Shown here one piece after another: positions 38,107 through 47,200 of a stretch of DNA of 64,000 bases. Where the stretch lies: NCBI RefSeq assembly GCF_000286835.2, contig NZ_AJYD02000038.1, forward strand, positions 1 to 64,000, in the 5' to 3' direction. Source of the DNA: Enterovibrio norvegicus FF-33. Its GTDB lineage: Bacteria > Pseudomonadota > Gammaproteobacteria > Enterobacterales > Vibrionaceae. The notes under the pieces were generated by a model. That model saw only the letters and a program-made list of their open reading frames with translations. It ran no database searches and was not told the origin of the DNA. The position numbers and the translations under genes are program-made. Positions within the stretch are counted from its first letter, which is position 1, and the number at the start of each line of letters is the position of its first letter.

Positions 38107-40272
38107 TTAATTCCAAGGACTGACCGTGATGGTTGAAGGCATTCTCAAATCATAACTCCAGCGGCGTTCTGAGTTCTTCGCACGTATTTCGTCATCGAGA
38201 TCCTGAAGTTGTGATTGGAAAACATCGAGTAACGGATAGACATTGTAATCATGCTTGAACTGGCCTTTGGGGTATTTACCCAAAGAGCGGTGCCAGTCTT
38301 CGGGCAGATCCGTAAAGATACGAGAAAAGAAGAACAACCCTGCGCCAACATTCATTGGTGGACATACGTTGAGCCAATCTCTTTCTGAATAAGGGTGAGT
38401 CGGCTCTATAGGGTGACCACGATAAAAACCGAGTGCGCCTAACTTCATGAACGATGCAAGACTGGTGAAACCATGGTTGACGGACATCCAGTAAACAATC
38501 CTTGCGACAATATCGACAAGTTCTTCGATTGAATCTGCATTGTCGGGGAAACCGCGAACTCTGCCTTCATGAGTGGTTTCATAAAGGAAAGCTTGAACCT
38601 CATTGTCATCACGGACATCTTGGTCAGAGTGGTAATACAAGCGAAGGTAGCCATCGACCCATTCATGGATGATGGGCATTAAACGATTGTCATCATGTTG
38701 TGGGTAGTCGTCCAATTGAGAGAACGCAGGATCTTCCATTCGATCAAACGGTGTGCTGTGTTCGAAGAAGTGGTAATGGTTTTTCCTTCGCACAGTGGCG
38801 TTTAAAAATGTGGTGCTACTGAAACCAGACAGACGCTGAATAGCGCCAGTCAACAGACCGTTATAAGGGTTGCCATAAGGGTCGGCCTCGCCAATAACTT
38901 GAACACCTACCTCTTCAAAGATCCCTGTATGGTTATTGGTTACCAGCGCCATCAAGTGCGTGTCCAGCAGTGGACGCAAAGGATGGTGATTGGGGATGTT
39001 TCGGAAATAGGCAACAGGAATTGGACCGAGGTAAACGTGCGTAGACAAGTGGTCCACCACCGCGGCCATGGATGTCATTGTCGTGATGCAGTTCTTCGCC
39101 ATTTGCCATGCCCAGTAGTTATCTGCTGGGGTGATAATTCTTGATGCTGGGGATTTTTGATTGCCATAGCCAAAGATATTGAGGAAGAACCAGTTGTAGT
39201 TGTCCCAAAATGAATGGCCGATAGGGGTTTGAGTTGGCTGTATGGCAATTGTTTTTAGTGTGCCTCCGTTCGATGGGATAGCGAACAAAGCAATACCGGC
39301 ATGTAACCTTGCACCTGAATTATCCCAGTTACGTGGCGCGACGGTTTCATCATGGAAATCTTTGAAATCCAAAATGAACAGTCGGTCTTCTGCCATCGCT
39401 TGGTCTAAATCATCAGACTCAAAACCCGCGACGCGTTTGAAATGTTTGTCCGTAACTGGAAAGTTTCTCTGATGTTGTGTGTAAGGCTTCAGATAATTGA
39501 ACACTGGCGTAGGCGCTGCCGTCATCAACCATCCAACAACATCATCAGAACGAAAATCATTGTCATATGACGCTTTTGGCCATTGATTAATCCGCTGCTC
39601 ATACTGTGGGTGCGTGGTACAAAAGTCGGGATAGAAATCCAATTCATCCACGTTGTTGCACTTTCTGCTCGGAAAAGTCAGCAGAATAGGATCCATGATT
39701 TCAAAGGTGATACGCCCTGGTCTGTTATCGGCCAGAGAGCTATAGATAACGGTGAGGAGGTTGATAAACTTTGCCGCGATATCCGGAGAAAGCACTATCG
39801 TTAAAAAGTTTTTTTCAAGATAGGCAATAGTGCCTTCAAACAGTCGGACGCCTGCAAAGTCAGGGTCAGCATCATTCACACCGAAGTTATACTCAGCTTC
39901 TTCTAAGCCACCTCGGTAACGCCACTCATTAGCATCTTGTACGTCAGTCGTGGTGACGTTTCCGTGTATAACAGCGCCAGGTAACTTGGCGTATTCAAAA
40001 AAGTTATCTATTTTTGCTTGCTCAAGCGCTTGCTGCCTTTCACTCAGCGTAACGCTATCATATTGCGGCAGTGAAACCATGGGGTATGGCGCTAACCATT
40101 TCTCGATCCCGCCAAGCCCAACCTCCGGCCCTCCTTGCACAAAATCTGTGCCGTCGTAACACTGTTTGTTGAAAAATCGAGCAGACCGGGTCAAATTGCT
40201 GGTGCTGCTGTCGGACTCTGGGCTTGGTGCATTAATTAGTGCTCTGAGCTCCGCTATTTTATCATCACTCAT
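38107..40272 (-). CDS. Lipoxygenase-fold protein with non-canonical metal ligands
   Basis: A 721-residue protein matching the helical catalytic domain of lipoxygenases, which insert O2 into polyunsaturated fatty acids using one non-haem iron. Matching blocks are WQMAKNCI...DHLSTHVYLGPIPVA (389-421) with NHHPLRPLLDTH (428-439), the LVDIVARIVYWMSVNHG block (585-601), and the C-terminal MPSTITV (711-717). In soybean enzyme numbering the ligands are His499, His504, His690, Asn694 and the C-terminal Ile839. Aligned here they become Met402 (or Ala403), Asp407 (or His408), His600, Ser604, and a chain that continues four residues past the usual end (SPWN). No PLAT domain and no signal peptide are seen. 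GGGATG precedes the ATG. It heads a two-gene operon with a Tat-signal protein. Enzyme activity is therefore uncertain. Confidence 0.8.
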   Translation of the reverse strand: MSDDKIAELRALINAPSPESDSSTSNLTRSARFFNKQCYDGTDFVQGGPEVGLGGIEKWLAPYPMVSLPQYDSVTLSERQQALEQAKIDNFFEYAKLPGAVIHGNVTTTDVQDANEWRYRGGLEEAEYNFGVNDADPDFAGVRLFEGTIAYLEKNFLTIVLSPDIAAKFINLLTVIYSSLADNRPGRITFEIMDPILLTFPSRKCNNVDELDFYPDFCTTHPQYEQRINQWPKASYDNDFRSDDVVGWLMTAAPTPVFNYLKPYTQHQRNFPVTDKHFKRVAGFESDDLDQAMAEDRLFILDFKDFHDETVAPRNWDNSGARLHAGIALFAIPSNGGTLKTIAIQPTQTPIGHSFWDNYNWFFLNIFGYGNQKSPASRIITPADNYWAWQMAKNCITTMTSMAAVVDHLSTHVYLGPIPVAYFRNIPNHHPLRPLLDTHLMALVTNNHTGIFEEVGVQVIGEADPYGNPYNGLLTGAIQRLSGFSSTTFLNATVRRKNHYHFFEHSTPFDRMEDPAFSQLDDYPQHDDNRLMPIIHEWVDGYLRLYYHSDQDVRDDNEVQAFLYETTHEGRVRGFPDNADSIEELVDIVARIVYWMSVNHGFTSLASFMKLGALGFYRGHPIEPTHPYSERDWLNVCPPMNVGAGLFFFSRIFTDLPEDWHRSLGKYPKGQFKHDYNVYPLLDVFQSQLQDLDDEIRAKNSERRWSYDLRMPSTITVSPWN

Positions 40273-41030
40273 TGTTTCATCCCTTGATTGCTGGTGGATA
40301 CGTCACTGATTGATTTCAATCGCAATAGATGGTGACGATGTCGTTTCGCCAATCACCGCAGTTTGGACTGAAAAAAATCACAACCTGTTGTTATGCAGTC
40401 ATTGCGTCTATCTCAAATAACCACTGCGCAGGTGCACATTCGCAGAGGGGCTGCTTCTTATTGGTGGATATGTAATTAAGAAGCCGCTATGTCACGTTAA
40501 CAACAGTCACGAAAATACCTGTTATCCAAACACGAAGAACTCTTGTCCTAACAGGCACATTAATGAAACGTTGATTGATTGCTGAAATTCCCTGACCTAC
40601 ATCGAGTGTAAATATTTTTTACAATTTTCATTTCTCAATAATGAGAGTGGCAGGTTAATCGATTACATTTCGTATGAGATTTAAGTGTGGGGTGTGTGAC
40701 TTGCTGGGCGAATAGCGATGGATGTGTGTTGTTTATGCTGAACGTAGTAGCTGTCACGGTAAAAAAATATACACCGAAGCAGGATGGGTGGCTTTGTTCA
40801 TCAAGAATTTGCTTGGGAATGCTTTTAAGCCGAAGACAGGGAGCATGGCATGTTATCGCGCTTTTTTATCGCTCGCCTTGCTCACAGTGAGCAAAGATAT
40901 CTAAATCTGGCTGATACAGCGCAGTGGAAACAGACATCATGCCAAGTAAGGTATGGAACAAATCATATCGTTCGGTAAAAATTGAGGTGATGGAGACTGA
41001 GGGGGCGTGATTCTCAAAAGCTTAACAGAG
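40273..41030. other. Long intergenic region upstream of the lipoxygenase-like gene
   Basis: About 760 bases. The part next to 40273 should carry the promoter of the lipoxygenase-like operon. Two overlapping small frames (40687-40904) lack ribosome sites and resemble nothing that I know. No repeats or RNA genes were recognised. Confidence 0.4.
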
Positions 41031-41033
41031 CAA

Positions 41034-41063
41034 AACTGGCCGAGGGGATCGGCCAGTGTTTTT
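41034..41063. terminator. Terminator after trhO
   Basis: ACTGGCCG and CGGCCAGT form an 8-bp perfect stem with a 7-base loop, with T runs on either strand. It lies just beyond the trhO stop. Confidence 0.85.
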
Positions 41064-41070
41064 AATCGTT

Positions 41071-42054
41071 TTATTTACGGCGCGAGCGTTGCTTTTCTTT
41101 TAGCGATAACTTTTGTGCACGTTTTAAGTTTTTATGCTTGATGGCGTCAGCGCCGACATGGACTTCACCGCGTTGTTTAGCGAGTTGAACTTGTTTTTCT
41201 CGCTCTCTAAACCCTGCTATTTGTTCATCAGTGTGAGTGCCAAAACATTTCGGGCAGCTTACGCCGTGTTCAAACTGAGGACTCTGTTTGTCTTCTTGCG
41301 TGATTGGCAGGCGACACGCATTACAAAGCTCATAGTCGCTTTGTTCTAACTGATGATTAACGGCAACGCGACCATCGAAAACATAGCAATCACCATTCCA
41401 AAGGCTGTTTTCTTCTGGCACTTCTTCAAGGTATTTCAGAATACCCCCTTCAAGGTGATAGACCTCGTCAAACCCTTGCTCTTTCATGTAGGCTGTTGAT
41501 TTTTCGCAGCGAATACCGCCGGTACAGAACATGGCCACTTTTTTGTGTTTCTTCGGATCCATGTTCTCTTTAACATAGTCGGGAAACTCACGGAAGGTTT
41601 CAGTGTGTGGGTTAACTGCGCCTTCGAATGTACCTAGCTCAATCTCGTAATCGTTGCGCGTATCAACAACAAATACTTCAGGATCGGCGATCAGCGCGTT
41701 CCATTCCGCTGGTTTGACGTAAGTGCCAACCACATGACGGGGGTCGATGCCTTCTATCCCCATGGTGACGATTTCTTTCTTCAATTTCACTTTGCTGCGG
41801 TTAAAAGGCTGCTCATCAGAGAACGATTCTTTGAAATTGATACCGGAAAGGCGTGGGTCTGCGTTAAGGTTAGCGAGGAAAATATCAATACTTTCACGAG
41901 GCGCAGCAACCGTGCCGTTAACCCCTTCTTGTGCCAGCAGTAAAGTGCCTCGTATTTGGTGCTTTTCCATCAACGCCGTTAATGGCGCTTGAAGGTCTTG
42001 GTAATCTTTTAATTCAACAAACTTGTATAACGCGCAGACAACAAACTGACTCAC
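41071..42054 (-). CDS. trhO: tRNA uridine-34 hydroxylase (rhodanese-like)
   Basis: It hydroxylates uridine at the wobble position of several tRNAs using O2, the first step to 5-carboxymethoxyuridine in one pathway. The 327-residue protein (E. coli YceA) has an N-terminal acylphosphatase-like domain, a rhodanese domain with the active Cys177 in [11 protein letters not shown] (177-186 region), and a C-terminal domain with CNACRLP and CPKCFG cysteines that should bind zinc. The tail is very basic. The start is GTG at 42054 with AAGGAA upstream. Single-gene unit. Confidence 0.93.
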   Translation of the reverse strand: MSQFVVCALYKFVELKDYQDLQAPLTALMEKHQIRGTLLLAQEGVNGTVAAPRESIDIFLANLNADPRLSGINFKESFSDEQPFNRSKVKLKKEIVTMGIEGIDPRHVVGTYVKPAEWNALIADPEVFVVDTRNDYEIELGTFEGAVNPHTETFREFPDYVKENMDPKKHKKVAMFCTGGIRCEKSTAYMKEQGFDEVYHLEGGILKYLEEVPEENSLWNGDCYVFDGRVAVNHQLEQSDYELCNACRLPITQEDKQSPQFEHGVSCPKCFGTHTDEQIAGFREREKQVQLAKQRGEVHVGADAIKHKNLKRAQKLSLKEKQRSRRK

Positions 42055-42207
42055 AAGGTTTCCTTTCTGTGACTATTTGGTAATTGAGACGCATTGTAGC
42101 CGAGGTTATTGTTAACAAACATGTATAAATTGTAGGGATATTAAGCGTGGCCTAAAACGACTAACAGGGCATAACAGCATTTGTGTTTGCAATAGGCGTC
42201 TAAATAT

Positions 42208-42235
42208 AAAAAACGCCGAGCACAAGCCCGGCGTA
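42208..42235 (-). terminator. Terminator after osmC
   Basis: On the minus strand ACGCCG...GC and GC...CGGCGT pair, followed by TTTTTT. It lies just beyond the osmC stop. Confidence 0.8.
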
Positions 42236-42264
42236 TACCTGTTTGAAAATGACGCAGGACAGTC

Positions 42265-42678
42265 CTAAATCAGAGATAAAGACAGAGTGATTTCAGTGCC
42301 GGTAAACAGTCGTGAAATTGGACACTTTTGCTTTGCGATTGCACCGAGTTCTTGCAATATCTCGTCTGTGAGCCCTTCCGCTGACACCTTAGATTCAAGC
42401 TGAATCAAGGTGATCTTTGGGCCGTCATCTTCACCTAAATGAACTTTGGCCGATGTTTTAATCGTTGGGTCAAAATGCTTCTCTGAAAGCAGTGCTGAAA
42501 GAAACATGGAATAACATCCAGAATGCGCTGCGCCAACGAGTTCTTCTGGGTTAGTGCCTGCACCATTTTCAAATCGTGATGCAAACGTAAATGGGCCCGT
42601 TACGTCCCCATACTTCATAGTGCCTTTGCCTGATTTCAGCGTTCCTTCCCAAACCGCGCTTGCATGTTGTGTAGGCAT
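42265..42678 (-). CDS. osmC: OsmC-type peroxiredoxin
   Basis: A cytoplasmic thiol peroxidase that reduces organic hydroperoxides. The 137-residue protein has the two redox cysteines in their usual setting, Cys55 in AAHSGCYSMFLSALL and Cys119 in AKQKCPISRLF, and the OsmC arginine in ASRFENGAGTNPEEL. The ATG at 42678 is chosen because AAGGAG lies just upstream; an in-frame frame to 42705 adds nine basic residues. Single-gene unit. It could detoxify lipid peroxides, which is of interest given the lipoxygenase-like gene 2 kb away, but no direct link is shown. Confidence 0.92.
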   Translation of the reverse strand: MPTQHASAVWEGTLKSGKGTMKYGDVTGPFTFASRFENGAGTNPEELVGAAHSGCYSMFLSALLSEKHFDPTIKTSAKVHLGEDDGPKITLIQLESKVSAEGLTDEILQELGAIAKQKCPISRLFTGTEITLSLSLI

Positions 42679-42887
42679 CTTTTTCTCCTTGAATGATCGT
42701 TTCAACTGACATTATTGAGTTGTTAACGAAGGGTGGGGCACGTTGCGTTGGCTTTCGTTAACATATCTATTGTTTCCATCGGCAAAGATTCACGCAAGAA
42801 ACAAAATATTTAGCGAAGACAAAGTATTTTTGCCATTGGACAAGGTGAATGCGATTTGCAGGAGGCGTTGACCGAGAAAAGAACGAA

Positions 42888-42916
42888 AGAAAGGCAAACT
42901 ACAGCCTTTCTTTTTT
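42888..42916. terminator. Terminator after the RTX protein gene
   Basis: AGAAAGGC and GCCTTTCT form an 8-bp stem around an 8-base loop; T-rich sequence follows on both strands. Confidence 0.75.
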
Positions 42917-42939
42917 AGGAAAGGAAAGGGATTTAGCCG

Positions 42940-43776
42940 CTATGCGTTGTAGAAAATAAAATCATCATTCGAGAAATCGGTTAGCTGTGCATTGTTAAAT
43001 GTGACTGCATGCGAATCGGAGAGGTTCAAAACAACGGTTGATCCGACTTGATTGATGTCTAAATCATCAAAGTCATCTGCCATATTCAACAAAAACACCA
43101 TGTCATTGTCTTGCTCAAAATCAACGATACGATCTTGGCTTTGCTCGCCTTCCATTAGCCCAGAGAACATGAAGTAATCTTGCCCGTCACCACCAATATA
43201 GAAATCATTGCCACTGGTACCGACGAGATAATCAGTGCCGTCATTTCCGAACAAGCGATCGTTACCAATGCCACCAATCAGAACATCGTTACCAACGCCA
43301 CCAAGTAAATCATTATTACCAGCCAGACCGATGAGAATATCGTCGCCGCTACCACCTCCTAGGTAATCGTCCCCTGCACCACCATAAACAATGTCATGTC
43401 CTGTGCCACCCGTAAGAGTGTCATCACCACCGAACGAGGCGATGTGATTGAGAAACGCCGGGTTTTCCGCAATGAATTGCTGAACGCTTGAAAGTGCCAT
43501 GTTCACGTCTTCAGGTGATACCCATGAGAAATCTTGCTCTTTGAGCGATTCATACAGCGCACTCAAGGTACCTTCCAACGCCTCGGCTTCGGCTTCGAAA
43601 TACTCATCGATGGGAATGTCATCCCCGAATATAACGTCATCGCCGCCAAAACCAATGATCCCGTCGTCTCCGTCCAGCCCATTTAAAAAATCACTGCCGT
43701 TCATGCCTTCAAACGTATCGTCTTCGTCAGATCCTAAAGCGACATAATCAAAGTCAATTCCATACACTGTTGTCAT
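42940..43776 (-). CDS. Small RTX (haemolysin-type calcium-binding repeat) protein
   Basis: A 278-residue acidic protein built mainly of calcium-binding nonapeptide repeats of the type GGxGxDxhx. A first group covers about residues 14-55 and a second about 115-205, split by a helical insert (about 58-110). The C-terminal end, about 70 residues finishing DFSNDDFIFYNA, is like the uncleaved signals of type I secreted proteins. No enzyme domain is present. The ATG at 43776 is chosen because GGAG lies six bases upstream; the longer frame to 43836 has no site. No type I secretion genes are in the window. Probably an extracellular or surface protein of unknown role. Confidence 0.85.
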   Translation of the reverse strand: MTTVYGIDFDYVALGSDEDDTFEGMNGSDFLNGLDGDDGIIGFGGDDVIFGDDIPIDEYFEAEAEALEGTLSALYESLKEQDFSWVSPEDVNMALSSVQQFIAENPAFLNHIASFGGDDTLTGGTGHDIVYGGAGDDYLGGGSGDDILIGLAGNNDLLGGVGNDVLIGGIGNDRLFGNDGTDYLVGTSGNDFYIGGDGQDYFMFSGLMEGEQSQDRIVDFEQDNDMVFLLNMADDFDDLDINQVGSTVVLNLSDSHAVTFNNAQLTDFSNDDFIFYNA

Positions 43777-44210
43777 TGTTATCTCCATCGTGGTCCAGCT
43801 AGGTATGTCGTACGATAAAGTGTAATTGGCATGCAAATTTTGGCTGTCTCACATAGATGATAATCGTCATGAGGAAGAGAGTTGATACGACCGTTCTATC
43901 GTTAAGATTGTTTCTTTCGCGATTCACTATTCCTGTGGGTAGAGCTAGTGCGGATTGGCGCATAACCCAAATGCGCTAGCGAGGTGATGAAAGCTTAACG
44001 ATATGCAGTAAATACAGGGCTCTGCTGATTTCATGCTAACGCTTTATTTCAAGTGATATTCATGGATTAGACGAGAGATGACGTGACAGAGATTGAAGAG
44101 GGCGTTTAAGAAGGTCTGTGGTAGAATCGTCGCAATTTTTAAGACGGTATTGCGCACATTTGTTCTGCGACTACGTACCGTGTATGTATCTTCATTATTA
44201 ACAGCATTTC
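43777..44210. other. Divergent intergenic region between the RTX gene and hrpA
   Basis: About 430 bases carrying both promoters. ATGATAATCGTCAT (43857-43870) is a weakly Fur-box-like, partly palindromic site about 80 bases upstream of the RTX start. A 75-codon frame on the minus strand (44044-44271) overlaps the hrpA start and is judged spurious. Confidence 0.35.
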
Positions 44211-47200
44211 TTGGATACCGTTTTGACCGCTTCAAATCATCAAAATAACGAAAAAACCCTGTTCGCGGCACTAGACGATTGCATGATCAAAGACAGATTT
44301 CGTCTGAGCAAACGCATCAAAGGGGCACAGCGCATTAAGAAAGACGAAGCCCGTCAGGCCGTCTTTGAAGAGCTGGCTTTAGACATTGCGCGTTCAATGC
44401 AAGTGCGTATGCAACGCCTGCAATCTATGCCAAAAATTTCTTACCCAGAGCAACTGCCCGTTAGTCAGAAAAAAGATGACATTGCAGAGGCCATTGCCAA
44501 TCACCAAGTGGTGATCGTGGCGGGTGAAACCGGCTCGGGTAAAACCACCCAGTTGCCGAAAATATGTATGGAGTTGGGGCTGGGTGTCTCTGGTCTGATT
44601 GGCCATACGCAGCCAAGACGTCTTGCCGCCCGTACCGTTGCGAATCGTATTGCGGAAGAGCTCGACACTGAGTTGGGCAAAACCGTCGGTTATAAAGTGC
44701 GGTTTAACGATCAAGTCTCGGCGGAATCGAAAGTTAAGCTGATGACAGACGGTATCTTGCTGGCAGAAATACAGCATGATCGCTTTCTGAGTCAGTATGA
44801 CTGCATCATTATCGATGAAGCACACGAACGTAGTCTGAATATCGATTTCATTCTGGGTTACTTGAAGCAATTGCTGCCGAAGCGCCCAGACTTAAAACTG
44901 ATTATTACGTCCGCAACCATTGATCCGGAACGTTTTTCTAATCACTTCCGTGGTGCACCCATCATTGAAGTATCTGGCCGTACCTATCCGGTTGAAGTGC
45001 GTTATCGTCCATTGGTTGAAGACAGCGATGATAACGATCGCGATCAACTTCAAGCCATTTTCGATGCCGTGGATGAGTTGCATGACGAAGGGCCGGGCGA
45101 CATTCTGATCTTCATGAATGGCGAACGAGAAATCAGAGATACTGCGGATGCGTTGGAAAAGCGCAATCTTCGTGGCACTGAAATTTTGCCGCTATACGCA
45201 CGTTTGTCATCGGGTGAGCAAAATCGCGTGTTCCAGACGCATTCAGGACGCCGAATTGTTCTTGCGACCAATGTGGCGGAAACCTCGCTGACTGTGCCGG
45301 GTATCAAGTATGTTATTGACCCGGGTACGGCGCGTATTTCTCGTTATAGCTATCGCACCAAGGTTCAGCGTTTGCCGATTGAAGCCATCTCGCAAGCGAG
45401 TGCCAATCAGCGTAAAGGTCGTTGTGGACGTGTGTCTGACGGTATTTGTATTCGTTTATTCTCCGAAGACGATTTCTTGTCGCGTTCAGAATTTACTGAT
45501 CCAGAGATCCTGCGTACCAATTTGGCGTCCGTTATCCTCCAAATGACCGCGATTGGGCTTGGCGATATTGCGGCTTTCCCATTTGTTCAGCCACCGGATA
45601 GCCGAAACATTTCAGATGGCGTGCGTCTGCTAGAAGAGCTTGGTGCACTGAAGCAAGGCAAGAGCCACGATGAACACAAACATCTGACTGAAACGGGGCG
45701 TGCACTCGCAAAATTGCCTATCGATCCTCGTTTGGCACGCATGGTGTTGGAATCAGCACGTATGGGTGCGCTGAAAGAAGTCATGGTGATTGCGGCGGCG
45801 TTGTCGATTCAAGATCCGCGTGAGCGTCCATCGGATAAGCAGCAAGCGTCTGATGAGAAACACAGTCGATTTAACGACAAAGAATCTGATTTTGTGTCGT
45901 TCGTCAACATGTGGGATTACATCGCAGAGCAGCAAAAAGAGCTATCGGGTAATCAGTTCCGCAAGCAGTGTAAGAAAGAATACCTTAACTATTTGCGTGT
46001 TCGCGAGTGGCAGGATGTGCATTTCCAAATCCGTCAGGTTGTCCATGAACTTGGTTTTAAAATCAACCAAGAGCCAGCAGATTATCAAGCCGTACACACG
46101 TCACTGCTGGCCGGTTTGCTCTCACACATTGGCCTGAAAGATCAAGAGAAGAATGAGTATCAAGGCGCTCGTAATGCGCGTTTCGGTATTTTCCCTGGTT
46201 CTGGCATTTTCAAGAAACAGCCAAAATGGGTCATGGTGGCGGAACTGGTTGAAACCTCCAAGTTATGGGGGCGTGTTGCCGCAAAGATCCAACCTGAGTG
46301 GGTTGAGCCTCTTGCCAAGCACTTGATCAAGCGCAGCTACAGCGAACCTCATTGGGAGAAGAAGCAAGCGGCTGTCTTTGCTCATGAGAAAGTCATGCTG
46401 TATGGCATTCCTATCGTGCCTAATCGTAAGGTGAATTATGGCAACATTGATGCTGTATTGAGCCGCGAGATATTTATACGGTCAGCGCTGGTGGAAGGCG
46501 ATTGGGACACCAAACACAAGTTTTACCATCAAAACCGTAAGCTGTTAGAAGAAGTCGAAGAGCTTGAGAAAAAATCACGTCGCCGCGATATTTTGGTCGA
46601 CGATGACACGCTTTATGAATTCTACGACCAGCGTATTGAACATACAGTGGTCTCTGGGCGTCATTTTGATTCCTGGTGGAAGAACGTTAGCCGAGACGAA
46701 CCTGAAAAGCTGAACTTTGAAAAAGCCATGCTGCTGGCAGGGGATGCCAGCCACATTACAGAGCTGGATTATCCTAATTTCTGGCATCAAGGAAACTTGA
46801 AACTCAAGCTTTCTTACCAGTTTGAGCCAGGGGAAGATCACGATGGCGTCACGGTTCATATCCCGCTACCTGTTCTGAATCAGGTTGAACCCGAAGGATT
46901 TGACTGGCAAATACCTGGGCTTCGCCATGAATTGGTGGTGGCACTGATTAAATCACTACCTAAGACGTTACGACGTAACTTTGTGCCTGCACCGAACTAT
47001 GCGTCTGCATTTCTTCAGCGCGTGACACCGATGGAAGCACCGATCCTTGATGCGCTTGAGAAAGAGTTGAAACGCATGACGGGAACAACCGTGCTGCGTG
47101 ATGCTTGGCAACTCGCACAGCTTCCAGAGCATTTGAAAATCTCTTTCCGCGCGGTTGACCATAAAAACCGCAAACTTAGCGAGAATCAGGATCTGTATGC

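Noticed and set aside
40687-40904. Two overlapping small frames (60 and 67 codons) in the gap before the lipoxygenase-like operon, considered as a gene or transposase remnant
   Set aside because: No ribosome site, no recognisable motif and no inverted repeats or target duplications nearby.
44044-44271. A 75-codon minus-strand frame overlapping the hrpA start
   Set aside because: It overlaps the conserved N terminus of HrpA and has no ribosome site or recognisable product.
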